Assembly (NCBI GenBank): GCA_027214125.1
Contig: JAPWHF010000005.1
Location: 62,951-126,950 of the forward strand
Origin: Zoogloeaceae bacterium G21618-S1
GTDB taxonomy: Bacteria; Pseudomonadota; Gammaproteobacteria; Burkholderiales; Rhodocyclaceae
Direction: 5' to 3'
DNA length: 64,000 nt
Shown: positions 9,186 through 16,313 of the stretch, piece after piece
Layout of the letters: each line of letters starts with the position of its first letter
Position numbering within the stretch: position 1 is the first letter of the stretch
Made by a program: the position numbers and the translations under genes
The notes under the pieces: generated by a model
Told to the model about the DNA's origin: nothing
The model's database searches: none
What the model saw: only the letters and a program-made list of their open reading frames with translations

Positions 9186-11888
9186 TTAAACGATGTCCCG
9201 CGGCTTGAGGCTCATGCTGGTGAAGCTGTGCTTGTAGGGCGACTCACCCATCTTGGTGAGCGCACCGCGACCGAGCTTGTAGCGGTAGTTATTGGTCACC
9301 GGATCGGGCACGGCGTGCACGATCGCGTTGGCCGGGGCCTGCGGGTAGTTGAAGTTGGCCATGGCCACGCCCGGACGCATTTCTTCCGAGACGATGGCCA
9401 CCGCCACAAACTGCCCGTCGGTGATCTGGATGTGGCCGTCCTTCAACAGGTTGTCGAAGTTCTGGTCATCTTCCTTCACCCCTTGCGGCATGCCGGTCTG
9501 GACGTACACCGTGTCGTTATAGACCTGCACGAAATCGCCCGACTCGATGCCCTTGGGCGCCGCGTCTACCGGGTTGATGATGATCATCGGATACGGCCAG
9601 CGCTGTGCCAGGTAGGGCTTGCGCAGGTCGTCGAAGCCCGACTGCCAGGTTTCATTGACACGACCATTGGTGACCCAGATCTCGCCCTTTTCCTTGCGCG
9701 GTTGCGCGGCAGCATAGAACTGGCTCCAGCCCTTGAAGCCCCATGGCGACTTGAGCAGGTTGGCCTTGCCGCTGTGCGTCGAGAAGGCGTACAGCCACTT
9801 GCGCTGCATTTCCTGGCCTTCGATTTCGCCCCAATCGTTCTTCGGGTCGTGCAGACGCTGGGTGCCCACCAGCTCACCGTCGCGCTTGCGAATCGGGGTC
9901 TGGATGCCGGTGGTGCCGTAGCCGCGCAGCAGCTCGTGGCCTTTCACGCCGTCTTCCTTGGCCTTGACCACCAGCGGGTGGTAGTTGAGCACGCCATCAC
10001 GACCGAAGCGCGCGGCTTCTTCGAAAATGTCGTTCGAGTCCTTCCACGCATAGCTGCCGTCGGCGTCGTAGCCCATTTTCTGAGCAAACTTCTGCACCGC
10101 CCACCAGTCCGGCTTGGCCTCGCCCGGGGCGTCGTAGAACTTGCTGTACAGACGCAGCCGGCGCTCGGAGTTACAGCGGGTGAAGTTGTCCTCACCCCAG
10201 GTGGCGGCCGGCAGAACGATGTCGGCAAACTGCGTGTTGATCGGCTCCTGCGGGTAGATGTCGGAGTCGACGATCACCGTGCCGCCCGAATCGACGCGCT
10301 GCTTGAGCACCTCGAAGATCGCCTCGCGGTCGAGGCTGTGGATCTGGTGCGGGTTGCCGCGGGTGAGCTTGAACATCTTGTCGGACAGCGACTGCGAAGC
10401 CATCATCGCGGCCGTCCAGGTGGTGCCGAACACCCACGCAAAGCGCACTTCGCCGTTCATCATCCAGCGGTCGAGGTTGAAGCTCTTCTTGCGACGGCCC
10501 GGATATTTTTCGGGCGACAACCAGCCCGACCCGCCGCCGGCGCTCATCATGCCGCGCTGGTGACCACCGCCCCGCGAGATCATCTGGCCCGGACGGTTGC
10601 CGGCGCCGCAGATCAGGCCCACCGCCGACAAACTGGTGGTGTTGAGGTAGTTGTTGGACCAGTAGTTGCCCTTCTCGAGCATGAAGCTGGCCTTGACGCG
10701 GGTGCCGTCAGCCTTGGGCTTGGCAATCCACTCGGCGGCCTTCTGGATGTCCTCGGCCTTGAGACCGGTGAGCTCGGCCGCGGTGGCGAGTTCGCCTTCC
10801 TTCTGCTTCATGATCCAGTCTTTGTACTCGGCCCAGTCGGTCTGCCAGGTGCCCCAGGTGGTGCGCCACTGCCAGCCGGTGTTACGCGTACCGCGGCCAT
10901 AGCCGGAGTCCACTTCCCACTTGTTGGCGATCCACTTGTCGATGAACTCCTGATCCTGCCAGCCGTTCTCGACAATGATGCGCGCCAGCGCCAGGTGCAG
11001 CACGGTGTCGGTACCCGGAATGATCGGCAGCCACATGCCGCGGCCGGTGCTCTCGGCCCAGGCCACGCCCATGGTGCGGTGCGGGGTGACGAAGATGAAC
11101 TTCTTGTCGCCCGGCATCATCCACTGGGTAAACAGTGTGGTCTTGGTTTCATACGGATCGACGCCCGACAGGAAGGCCACTTCGCAGTCGGCCCAGTCCT
11201 GATAGCTGGCGGCGAAGGAGTTGATGCCCGCGTCGTCCAGACCGGTCGCGTCGTTGGTGCCCGAGGGCTTGTCATGCGGCGCGATCGAGGGCGTGCCGAC
11301 CGAGGTCATGCCCAGCTTGGTGATGGCGTAGGTGTTCTCGAAATACTGATACGAGTACATCTTGATCGCCCAGGCATGCTCACCGTACTTGGCGATGATG
11401 TACTTGGAGATGTCGGCCATCACCTCGGTGGCCAGATCCCAGCTCACCGGCATGAGCGTGCCGCGCACCCGGATCATCGGGTAGAGCAGACGCTCGGAGG
11501 TGCGGTTGGACGGGTTGTAGCACTTCTGTGCCAGCGTGCCGCCGCGAATGGAGTGGTTGCCGCCGTTGTTGACCACGGTGGCGTCCTTGTCCGGCACGAC
11601 CACCACATGGTGCGGGCGGCCTTTGTAGCTGACCACGTTGTGCTGCGAGGGGCTGACCCAGGCGCCAAACATCTGCTGGTGCGGGAAGTCTGTCTTGAAG
11701 GCGTTGTCCTTCGCGGCCATGCTGCCCTGCTTGCCGGTGGGCCAGCGGTACACCTTGTAGCCGCAGGCCACGGTGCAATAGTCGCAGGCCGTGGTCAGCA
11801 CGTCGGCGTCGCTCGGCGGCAAGGGAATGTGGTCTTCCGGCGCCTGCATGAACGTGCCCGACGACGGGTGATTCGTTTTTTCAGTCAT
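9186..11888 (-). CDS. idrA: Iodate reductase catalytic subunit IdrA (arsenite-oxidase-family molybdoenzyme)
   Basis: A 900-residue molybdopterin oxidoreductase of the DMSO reductase superfamily, closest in style to AioA. C35, C38 and C42 form CX2CX3C, and exactly 70 residues later S113 stands where most relatives have a fourth cysteine, as in the [3Fe-4S] cluster of arsenite oxidase. R439 and H443 in SRGGGHQRG and H205 in IAPHDKP match the AioA pocket as I recall it. The start MTEKTNHP follows AAGGAGG. No signal peptide is present, so export would depend on the Tat signal of the Rieske partner. The decisive evidence for iodate reductase over arsenite oxidase is context: two di-haem peroxidase genes complete the idrABP1P2 set. 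The enzyme should reduce periplasmic iodate, probably toward hypoiodous acid. Confidence 0.88.
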   Translation of the reverse strand: MTEKTNHPSSGTFMQAPEDHIPLPPSDADVLTTACDYCTVACGYKVYRWPTGKQGSMAAKDNAFKTDFPHQQMFGAWVSPSQHNVVSYKGRPHHVVVVPDKDATVVNNGGNHSIRGGTLAQKCYNPSNRTSERLLYPMIRVRGTLMPVSWDLATEVMADISKYIIAKYGEHAWAIKMYSYQYFENTYAITKLGMTSVGTPSIAPHDKPSGTNDATGLDDAGINSFAASYQDWADCEVAFLSGVDPYETKTTLFTQWMMPGDKKFIFVTPHRTMGVAWAESTGRGMWLPIIPGTDTVLHLALARIIVENGWQDQEFIDKWIANKWEVDSGYGRGTRNTGWQWRTTWGTWQTDWAEYKDWIMKQKEGELATAAELTGLKAEDIQKAAEWIAKPKADGTRVKASFMLEKGNYWSNNYLNTTSLSAVGLICGAGNRPGQMISRGGGHQRGMMSAGGGSGWLSPEKYPGRRKKSFNLDRWMMNGEVRFAWVFGTTWTAAMMASQSLSDKMFKLTRGNPHQIHSLDREAIFEVLKQRVDSGGTVIVDSDIYPQEPINTQFADIVLPAATWGEDNFTRCNSERRLRLYSKFYDAPGEAKPDWWAVQKFAQKMGYDADGSYAWKDSNDIFEEAARFGRDGVLNYHPLVVKAKEDGVKGHELLRGYGTTGIQTPIRKRDGELVGTQRLHDPKNDWGEIEGQEMQRKWLYAFSTHSGKANLLKSPWGFKGWSQFYAAAQPRKEKGEIWVTNGRVNETWQSGFDDLRKPYLAQRWPYPMIIINPVDAAPKGIESGDFVQVYNDTVYVQTGMPQGVKEDDQNFDNLLKDGHIQITDGQFVAVAIVSEEMRPGVAMANFNYPQAPANAIVHAVPDPVTNNYRYKLGRGALTKMGESPYKHSFTSMSLKPRDIV

Positions 11889-11898
11889 GGTGTCCTCC

Positions 11899-12462
11899 TT
11901 ACGCGCGGCGACCGGCGAGGTTGCTGCTGTAGCCATAGATCAGTCCTTGCACGCCGACGGCATAGATGTCGTCGCCGCGCACTTCGAGCACGATCTGGGG
12001 CAGGCTTTCGGTGGAATGGCCGGAAATGACCATGCCGTGACGGGTCAGGTCGAAGGTGGTCAGGTGCAGCGGGCACGGGCCCAGCGCCTGATGCTTGTCC
12101 TTGTAGGTGCCCTGCAGCGGGCCGCCCATGTGCGGGCATTGCTGGTTGAAGGCGACAATGTCGTTGCCCTCACCCACCCCGCTGCCGGCTTCGACGCCGA
12201 GCTTGACGAGCATGTTGCTCACGTCCGGATACGGATAGGCAAACTCCAGCGGCATGCCCTTCTTGAGCGCCGACAGCTTGCCGATCTTGACGGCCGGGTA
12301 ATCGACCTTGAGCGCCTTGAGCGCGGCCGCCGCGGCCGAGCCGGGCAGTGCAGCGAGGGTCACCAGGGCGCCACCAGCGAGCAGGAAGCTGCGCCGGCTC
12401 ATGCAGGCGCGCTCCTCGCCATGCGCATGGTCGTGATGCGGATGAATCGTATGCGTGGTCAT
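11899..12462 (-). CDS. idrB: Iodate reductase Rieske subunit IdrB
   Basis: A 187-residue Rieske [2Fe-2S] protein. After a His-rich start, MSRRSFLLAGGAL is a twin-arginine signal followed by an Ala-rich h-region, so this subunit probably carries the folded IdrAB complex through the Tat system. The cluster ligands are C109-x-H111 and C130-x2-H133. The two extra cysteines that form a disulfide in many Rieske proteins are replaced by G114 and L132. It should pass electrons between cytochrome c and the molybdenum subunit. The ATG at 12462 follows GGAGATCT. The gene sits 10 bp before idrA and 11 bp after the idrP1 stop. Confidence 0.9.
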   Translation of the reverse strand: MTTHTIHPHHDHAHGEERACMSRRSFLLAGGALVTLAALPGSAAAAALKALKVDYPAVKIGKLSALKKGMPLEFAYPYPDVSNMLVKLGVEAGSGVGEGNDIVAFNQQCPHMGGPLQGTYKDKHQALGPCPLHLTTFDLTRHGMVISGHSTESLPQIVLEVRGDDIYAVGVQGLIYGYSSNLAGRRA

Positions 12463-12473
12463 GGCAGATCTCC

Positions 12474-13604
12474 TTACTTGGTCGCCAGCGGCTGGTAGTC
12501 GCCCGGCAGCTTCGGATCGTCGTGAATCAGGGGCTCGGTCATCGACAGCGCGTCGAGGAAGGCCACCAGATCCTTGCTCTCTTGCTCGGTCAGACCCAGC
12601 GGCTTGATCTTGTCGGTCTTGCCCGCAGCAGCGCCGCCACCGGCGTTGTAGAAGGCGACCACATCGTCCAGCGTGGCCAGCGTGCCGTTGTGCATGAAGG
12701 GCGCGGTGTACTTGAGCTCGCGCAGACTCGGCGTGCGGAACTTGCCGATGTCCTTGGGGTTCTTGGTCTGGTAGTACAAGCCCTTGTCGCGATCCGCGGT
12801 GCGATAGGCTTCTTCGCTGCCGCCTTTCTGGTACTGCTCCCAACGGTGGGTGATCTGCAGCATCGGGTCGGTCGCAAAGTCCGGGTGCTCGGGCAGGCCG
12901 AGGTTGTAGAACTTCTGGTCCGAGGCCAGCGCGCCGTTGTGGCAGCTGATGCAGTTGGCCTTGCCGTTATAGAGCTTGAAGCCGCGCTGCGCTTCGGCGC
13001 TCATGGCGGTCTTGTCACCGGCTTGCCAGCGGTCGAAAGGCACCTTGGTGGCGTCGGTCACGACGGTGCGCTGGTAGGCCGCGATCGCCTGGTAGGCCTG
13101 GGTCATGCGCGGCCATTCACTGCCGAACACGGTCTTGAAGGCAGCCACATACTCGGGGATGAAGCGCAGACGCATCTCCATCAGCGAGTTGTCGCCGTTG
13201 CCGGCCACACCACCGCCTGCGGCCGCCGGGGCCTGCTTCTCAAGGCTGGGCGAATTCCCTTCCCAGAACAGCTTGTTGTAGTAGGCGCTGTTCAGGATGG
13301 TTTGCGAGTTGCGCCAGTGCTTGGTGCCCGGATAGCCACGCGAGATGGCGCCGCCATCGCCCCAGCCGATGGCCGGGAAGTGGCAGGACACACAGGGCGT
13401 GGAGCCGTCGCCGGAGAGGCGGTTTTCCCAGAACAGTTGCTTGCCGAGCGCGACTTTTTCAGCCGTCATCGGGTTATCGACAGGCACCGGCACGGCCGGC
13501 AAGGGGCCGAGCGGCGGGAATTTTGCGTCGGCGGCCAACACACCGGTCGCCGCACACACCGCGGACACGGCCAGCGCAAGACGCAGGGTTTGAGTGTTTC
13601 GCAT
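12474..13604 (-). CDS. idrP1: Di-haem cytochrome c peroxidase-like protein IdrP1
   Basis: A 376-residue periplasmic protein with a Sec signal peptide ending near VLAAD. It has two covalent haem c sites, C71-V-S-C-H75 and C218-I-S-C-H222, and conserved family segments such as GKQLFWENRLSGDGSTPC, FRTPSLRELKYTAPFMHNG and LVAFLDALS. This is the bacterial cytochrome c peroxidase/MauG superfamily. In published idr clusters two such proteins accompany IdrAB and are proposed to detoxify peroxide or reactive iodine formed during iodate respiration. The P1/P2 label here follows physical order (A-B-P1-P2) and may be swapped. The start follows GAGGAG. Confidence 0.82.
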   Translation of the reverse strand: MRNTQTLRLALAVSAVCAATGVLAADAKFPPLGPLPAVPVPVDNPMTAEKVALGKQLFWENRLSGDGSTPCVSCHFPAIGWGDGGAISRGYPGTKHWRNSQTILNSAYYNKLFWEGNSPSLEKQAPAAAGGGVAGNGDNSLMEMRLRFIPEYVAAFKTVFGSEWPRMTQAYQAIAAYQRTVVTDATKVPFDRWQAGDKTAMSAEAQRGFKLYNGKANCISCHNGALASDQKFYNLGLPEHPDFATDPMLQITHRWEQYQKGGSEEAYRTADRDKGLYYQTKNPKDIGKFRTPSLRELKYTAPFMHNGTLATLDDVVAFYNAGGGAAAGKTDKIKPLGLTEQESKDLVAFLDALSMTEPLIHDDPKLPGDYQPLATK

Positions 13605-13614
13605 GGCGTTCTCC

Positions 13615-14718
13615 TCAGTTCTTGCCGAATTGACGCGGCTGGTAATCGGGCAGCTTCGGCGCGGCGACGTTGAGCGAATCGCCCGACATGGCCTCAAGGA
13701 AGGCCACCAGTGCCGACTTCTCGCTACTGGTCAGGCCGAGCGGCTTGAGCTCGCTACCCTGGCCGCCGCCCTGGTCGTAAAAATCGACGACCTTGTCGAG
13801 CGAGTCGAACATGCCGTTGTGCATGTAGGGCGCGGTACTCTTCAGCTCACGCAGACTGGGCGTGGCGAATTTGCCGATGTCTGCCTTGTCTTTCGAGATC
13901 GCGTAAAAGCCCACGTCGGTGCGCGCATTCATGTAGTTGGGCATGCCGCTGGTCGAGTAGTGACGCAGCATGGTGATGGTGCGATTCGGGTTCTTCAGCA
14001 CCTCGGGGTTCTCGGGCACGCCGGTGCGGTGGCGCTCGCCGTCGGAGGCCAGCGGGCCGTTGTGGCAGGCCACACAGCCGCCCTTGCCGTTAAAGACTTC
14101 GTAGCCGTCTTTTTGCTGCGAGCTCAGCGCGCTGCCATCGCCCTTGAGGAAGCGATCGATCGGCGCGTTCTGCGACACCAGCGTCTTCACGTATTCGCCG
14201 ACCACGCCATAGACGCGCATGCCGTTGATGTCGTCCTTGCGGAATTTCTGCCACAAGGCCACGTACTCGGGCACTTGCGTCAGGCGCTCCTGCATCAGGC
14301 GAGAGTCCATGTTCATGGTGTGCGCTTCGGTGAGCATGTCGCGCACCAGGGTACCCATGTCGTTGCCGTCGAGCCGGCCGTCCCACATGAAGACGTTCTT
14401 GAAGCGGCTGTTGATCAGCGTGGGTGCGTTACGGAAATACTCGGTGGACGGATAGCCCGCAGAGAGCGCCTGGCCGTCGGCAAAGCCTTTTTCCGGGTTG
14501 TGACAGGAGGCACAGGACACCCCCTGATCGCCCGACAGACGGGTGTCGAAGAACAGGTGCTTGCCCAGCTCGATCATGTCGGCGTTGCCGGGCTTGGCCT
14601 CCGGCAATGCCTGCAGGGCGGCCTTGCCATCGGCGGCGGCGGTCACGCCGGCGGCAAGCGCCAGCCCGACGAGCGCCGCGATGCGCGACAGCCTGCGGAT
14701 GGTTTGATGCGTTGTCAT
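13615..14718 (-). CDS. idrP2: Di-haem cytochrome c peroxidase-like protein IdrP2
   Basis: A 367-residue paralogue of the preceding gene and the first gene of the idr operon. It has a signal peptide (LVGLALAAGVTAAAD) and haem c motifs C69-A-S-C-H73 and C215-V-A-C-H219. It shares LGKHLFFDTRLSGDQG, SLRELKSTAPYMHNG and the C-terminal LVAFLEAMSGD with IdrP1, pointing to an old gene duplication. It lies 10 bp from idrP1 and about 60 bp downstream of the predicted sigma-54 transcription start. The role is as for IdrP1: periplasmic peroxide or reactive-iodine reduction beside iodate reductase. Confidence 0.82.
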   Translation of the reverse strand: MTTHQTIRRLSRIAALVGLALAAGVTAAADGKAALQALPEAKPGNADMIELGKHLFFDTRLSGDQGVSCASCHNPEKGFADGQALSAGYPSTEYFRNAPTLINSRFKNVFMWDGRLDGNDMGTLVRDMLTEAHTMNMDSRLMQERLTQVPEYVALWQKFRKDDINGMRVYGVVGEYVKTLVSQNAPIDRFLKGDGSALSSQQKDGYEVFNGKGGCVACHNGPLASDGERHRTGVPENPEVLKNPNRTITMLRHYSTSGMPNYMNARTDVGFYAISKDKADIGKFATPSLRELKSTAPYMHNGMFDSLDKVVDFYDQGGGQGSELKPLGLTSSEKSALVAFLEAMSGDSLNVAAPKLPDYQPRQFGKN

Positions 14719-14787
14719 GAGTTTCCCCTTGTCGATCTCGAATGGACCTCGGAACGGGCTAAACAGCCCTATTCACATCAGGGGTAA

Positions 14788-14803
14788 TGCAGCTTGCGTG
14801 CCA
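14788..14803 (-). promoter_or_regulatory. Sigma-54 (-24/-12) promoter of the idr operon
   Basis: Read on the minus strand the sequence is TGGCACGCAAGCTGCA. It matches the sigma-54 consensus TGGCACG-N4-TTGCA at every defined position but one, and the spacing between GG (-24) and GC (-12) is exact. Transcription would start near 14777, giving a leader of about 59 nt before idrP2. A sigma-54 activator gene lies immediately upstream. Confidence 0.82.
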
Positions 14804-14845
14804 GCGCCTCGCGGCGCATCGGCGCCTGCCGGGCAAGCCGTGCAG

Positions 14846-14858
14846 AATCATGACTTTA
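14846..14858 (+). promoter_or_regulatory. Possible IHF site
   Basis: AATCATGACTTTA differs at one position from the IHF consensus WATCAANNNNTTR. It lies between the predicted promoter and the upstream palindromes, where DNA bending would normally be needed. The consensus is loose, so chance occurrence is possible. Confidence 0.4.
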
Positions 14859-14903
14859 GCGATAGAAACCCGGCCGGGCGGCGCGGTCGGGAGGCCCTTG
14901 CGA

Positions 14904-14955
14904 CCGGTCAGAAATTGATCGGACGCAAGATTTATGACCGGTTAAAAATTAACCG
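14904..14955. promoter_or_regulatory. Two palindromic upstream activator sites for the idr operon
   Basis: Two copies of CCGGTYARAAATTRAYCG occur at 14904-14921 and 14938-14955, 34 bp apart from start to start. The second is a perfect dyad (7-bp arms, AAA centre); the first has 5 of 7 arm pairs. They are about 127-178 bp upstream of the predicted start, the usual place for a sigma-54 activator. The second copy overlaps the stop codon of the response regulator gene. Confidence 0.72.
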
Positions 14956-16313
14956 TCTGCGTTTTCCAGCCCATAGGCTCGCAGCTTGGTGCGCAGCGTC
15001 AGACGTGTGATGCCGAGGATCTCGGCCGCATGGGTCTTGTTGCCTTCGACCTCGGCCATCACGAAGAGAATGTGATCACGCTCGACCTCGGACAGCGCCC
15101 GCATGGGCGAGCCCTTGGCCGCGGGCTCGTCGCTGGCCGCGCCATGTCGCAGCTCGGCCGGCAAGGCGTCCAGCGTCAGCGTGTCGCTGGCGCACAAAAT
15201 CGCCGCACGCTCGACCACATTGCGCAGCTCACGCACATTGCCCGGCCAGGCGTAGGCGGTCAGACAGTACGCCGCCTGCGGATCAATGCGGGCAATGCGT
15301 CGCTGCACCACCGGGGCGATCTCGGCCAGGAAGTGCTCAACCAGCGGCAGGATGTCGTCGGGCCGGTTGCGCAGCGGTGGCACATCGATGGTGCCGACGT
15401 TGAGGCGGTAATACAGGTCCTCGCGGAAGCTGCCTGCAGCCACCATGGCGGCCAGGTCGCGGTTGGTGGCCGAGACGAAGCGCACGTCGACCTGGATTTC
15501 GCGGTAGCCGCCGAGCCGACGGAAGGTCTGGGTTTCGAGCACGCGCAGCAGTTTTGGCTGCAGCGCCGGTGACAAATCGCCGATCTCATCGAGAAACAGC
15601 GTGCCACCGTCGGCCAGCTCAAGCAGGCCACGCTTCATCTGCTTGGCGTCGGTGAAGGCGCCCTTTTCGTAGCCGAACAGCTCGGCTTCGAGCAGGCCCT
15701 CGGGCAGCGCCGAGCAGTTGAGGTCGATCCACGCGCCGTTCATGCGGTCTGAGCGGCAGTGAATGGTTTGCGCAACCCGCTCCTTGCCCGTGCCCGATTC
15801 GCCACGGATCAGCACCGGCACCCGACCCGCACAGGCGATGCGCTCGGTCACCATGAGGCATTCGCGAAAGGCCGCGCTCTGGCCGATCAGACCGTCGGGC
15901 CGGCAGGTGTTACCCCGCACCCGTCGCCACTCGACTTCGTGACGCAGACGCCGTGTCTCCAGCGCGCGCTCGATGGACTGGCGCAGGTCTTCGAGATCAA
16001 AAGGCTTGTGGATGTAGTCGTAGGCGCCGGCGCGCAAGGCGCCGATCGCCGTCTGCAACTCGGGAAAAGCGGTGATGATGACCACCGGCGCATCGCAGCC
16101 CATCTCGTTGAGCGCGGCGAGCACATCGAGCCCGCCCATGTCGGGCAGGCGCAGGTCGAGCAAGACCAGATCCACCCGCTGGTGCCGGGCAATCTCGATG
16201 CCGGCCGCACCATCTTCGGCTTCGTGCACCTGATAGCCGCGACGCGTCAGAAAGCCCCCCACCGTGACGCGGATGGTGGTGTCGTCCTCGATCATCAGGA
16301 TGGATGCGGTCAT
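14949..16313 (-). CDS. Sigma-54-dependent response regulator (NtrC/DctD family)
   Basis: A 454-residue three-domain activator. The receiver has D10/D11, phospho-acceptor D53, T81 and K103. The AAA+ domain has Walker A GESGTGKE (171-178), the sigma-54 loop as GAFTDA rather than canonical GAFTGA (218-223), and Walker [12 protein letters not shown] Fis-type helix-turn-helix lies at the C-terminus ([20 protein letters not shown]). It overlaps the kinase gene by 4 nt (ATGA), so kinase and regulator form a cognate pair. Its 3' end abuts the region with a sigma-54 promoter and paired palindromes in front of idrP2, making it the probable activator of the idr operon, by analogy with AioR on aioBA. The inducing signal is unknown. 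Confidence 0.92.
   Translation of the reverse strand: MTASILMIEDDTTIRVTVGGFLTRRGYQVHEAEDGAAGIEIARHQRVDLVLLDLRLPDMGGLDVLAALNEMGCDAPVVIITAFPELQTAIGALRAGAYDYIHKPFDLEDLRQSIERALETRRLRHEVEWRRVRGNTCRPDGLIGQSAAFRECLMVTERIACAGRVPVLIRGESGTGKERVAQTIHCRSDRMNGAWIDLNCSALPEGLLEAELFGYEKGAFTDAKQMKRGLLELADGGTLFLDEIGDLSPALQPKLLRVLETQTFRRLGGYREIQVDVRFVSATNRDLAAMVAAGSFREDLYYRLNVGTIDVPPLRNRPDDILPLVEHFLAEIAPVVQRRIARIDPQAAYCLTAYAWPGNVRELRNVVERAAILCASDTLTLDALPAELRHGAASDEPAAKGSPMRALSEVERDHILFVMAEVEGNKTHAAEILGITRLTLRTKLRAYGLENADG

Noticed and set aside
9228-12029. A 933-codon plus-strand open frame opposite idrA
   Set aside because: It mirrors idrA and part of idrB, is rich in Val/Gly/His/Arg repeats typical of antisense high-GC frames, and shows no motif or ribosome site.
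9186-12462. Arsenite oxidase aioBA
   Set aside because: The subunits belong to that family, but the two co-transcribed di-haem peroxidases are characteristic of idr, and the AioXSR-type sensor arrangement was not recognised. Arsenite oxidation cannot be fully excluded by eye.
12474-14718. MauG / methylamine utilisation genes
   Set aside because: MauG is in the same superfamily, but no other mau gene is present and the context with IdrAB is more informative.
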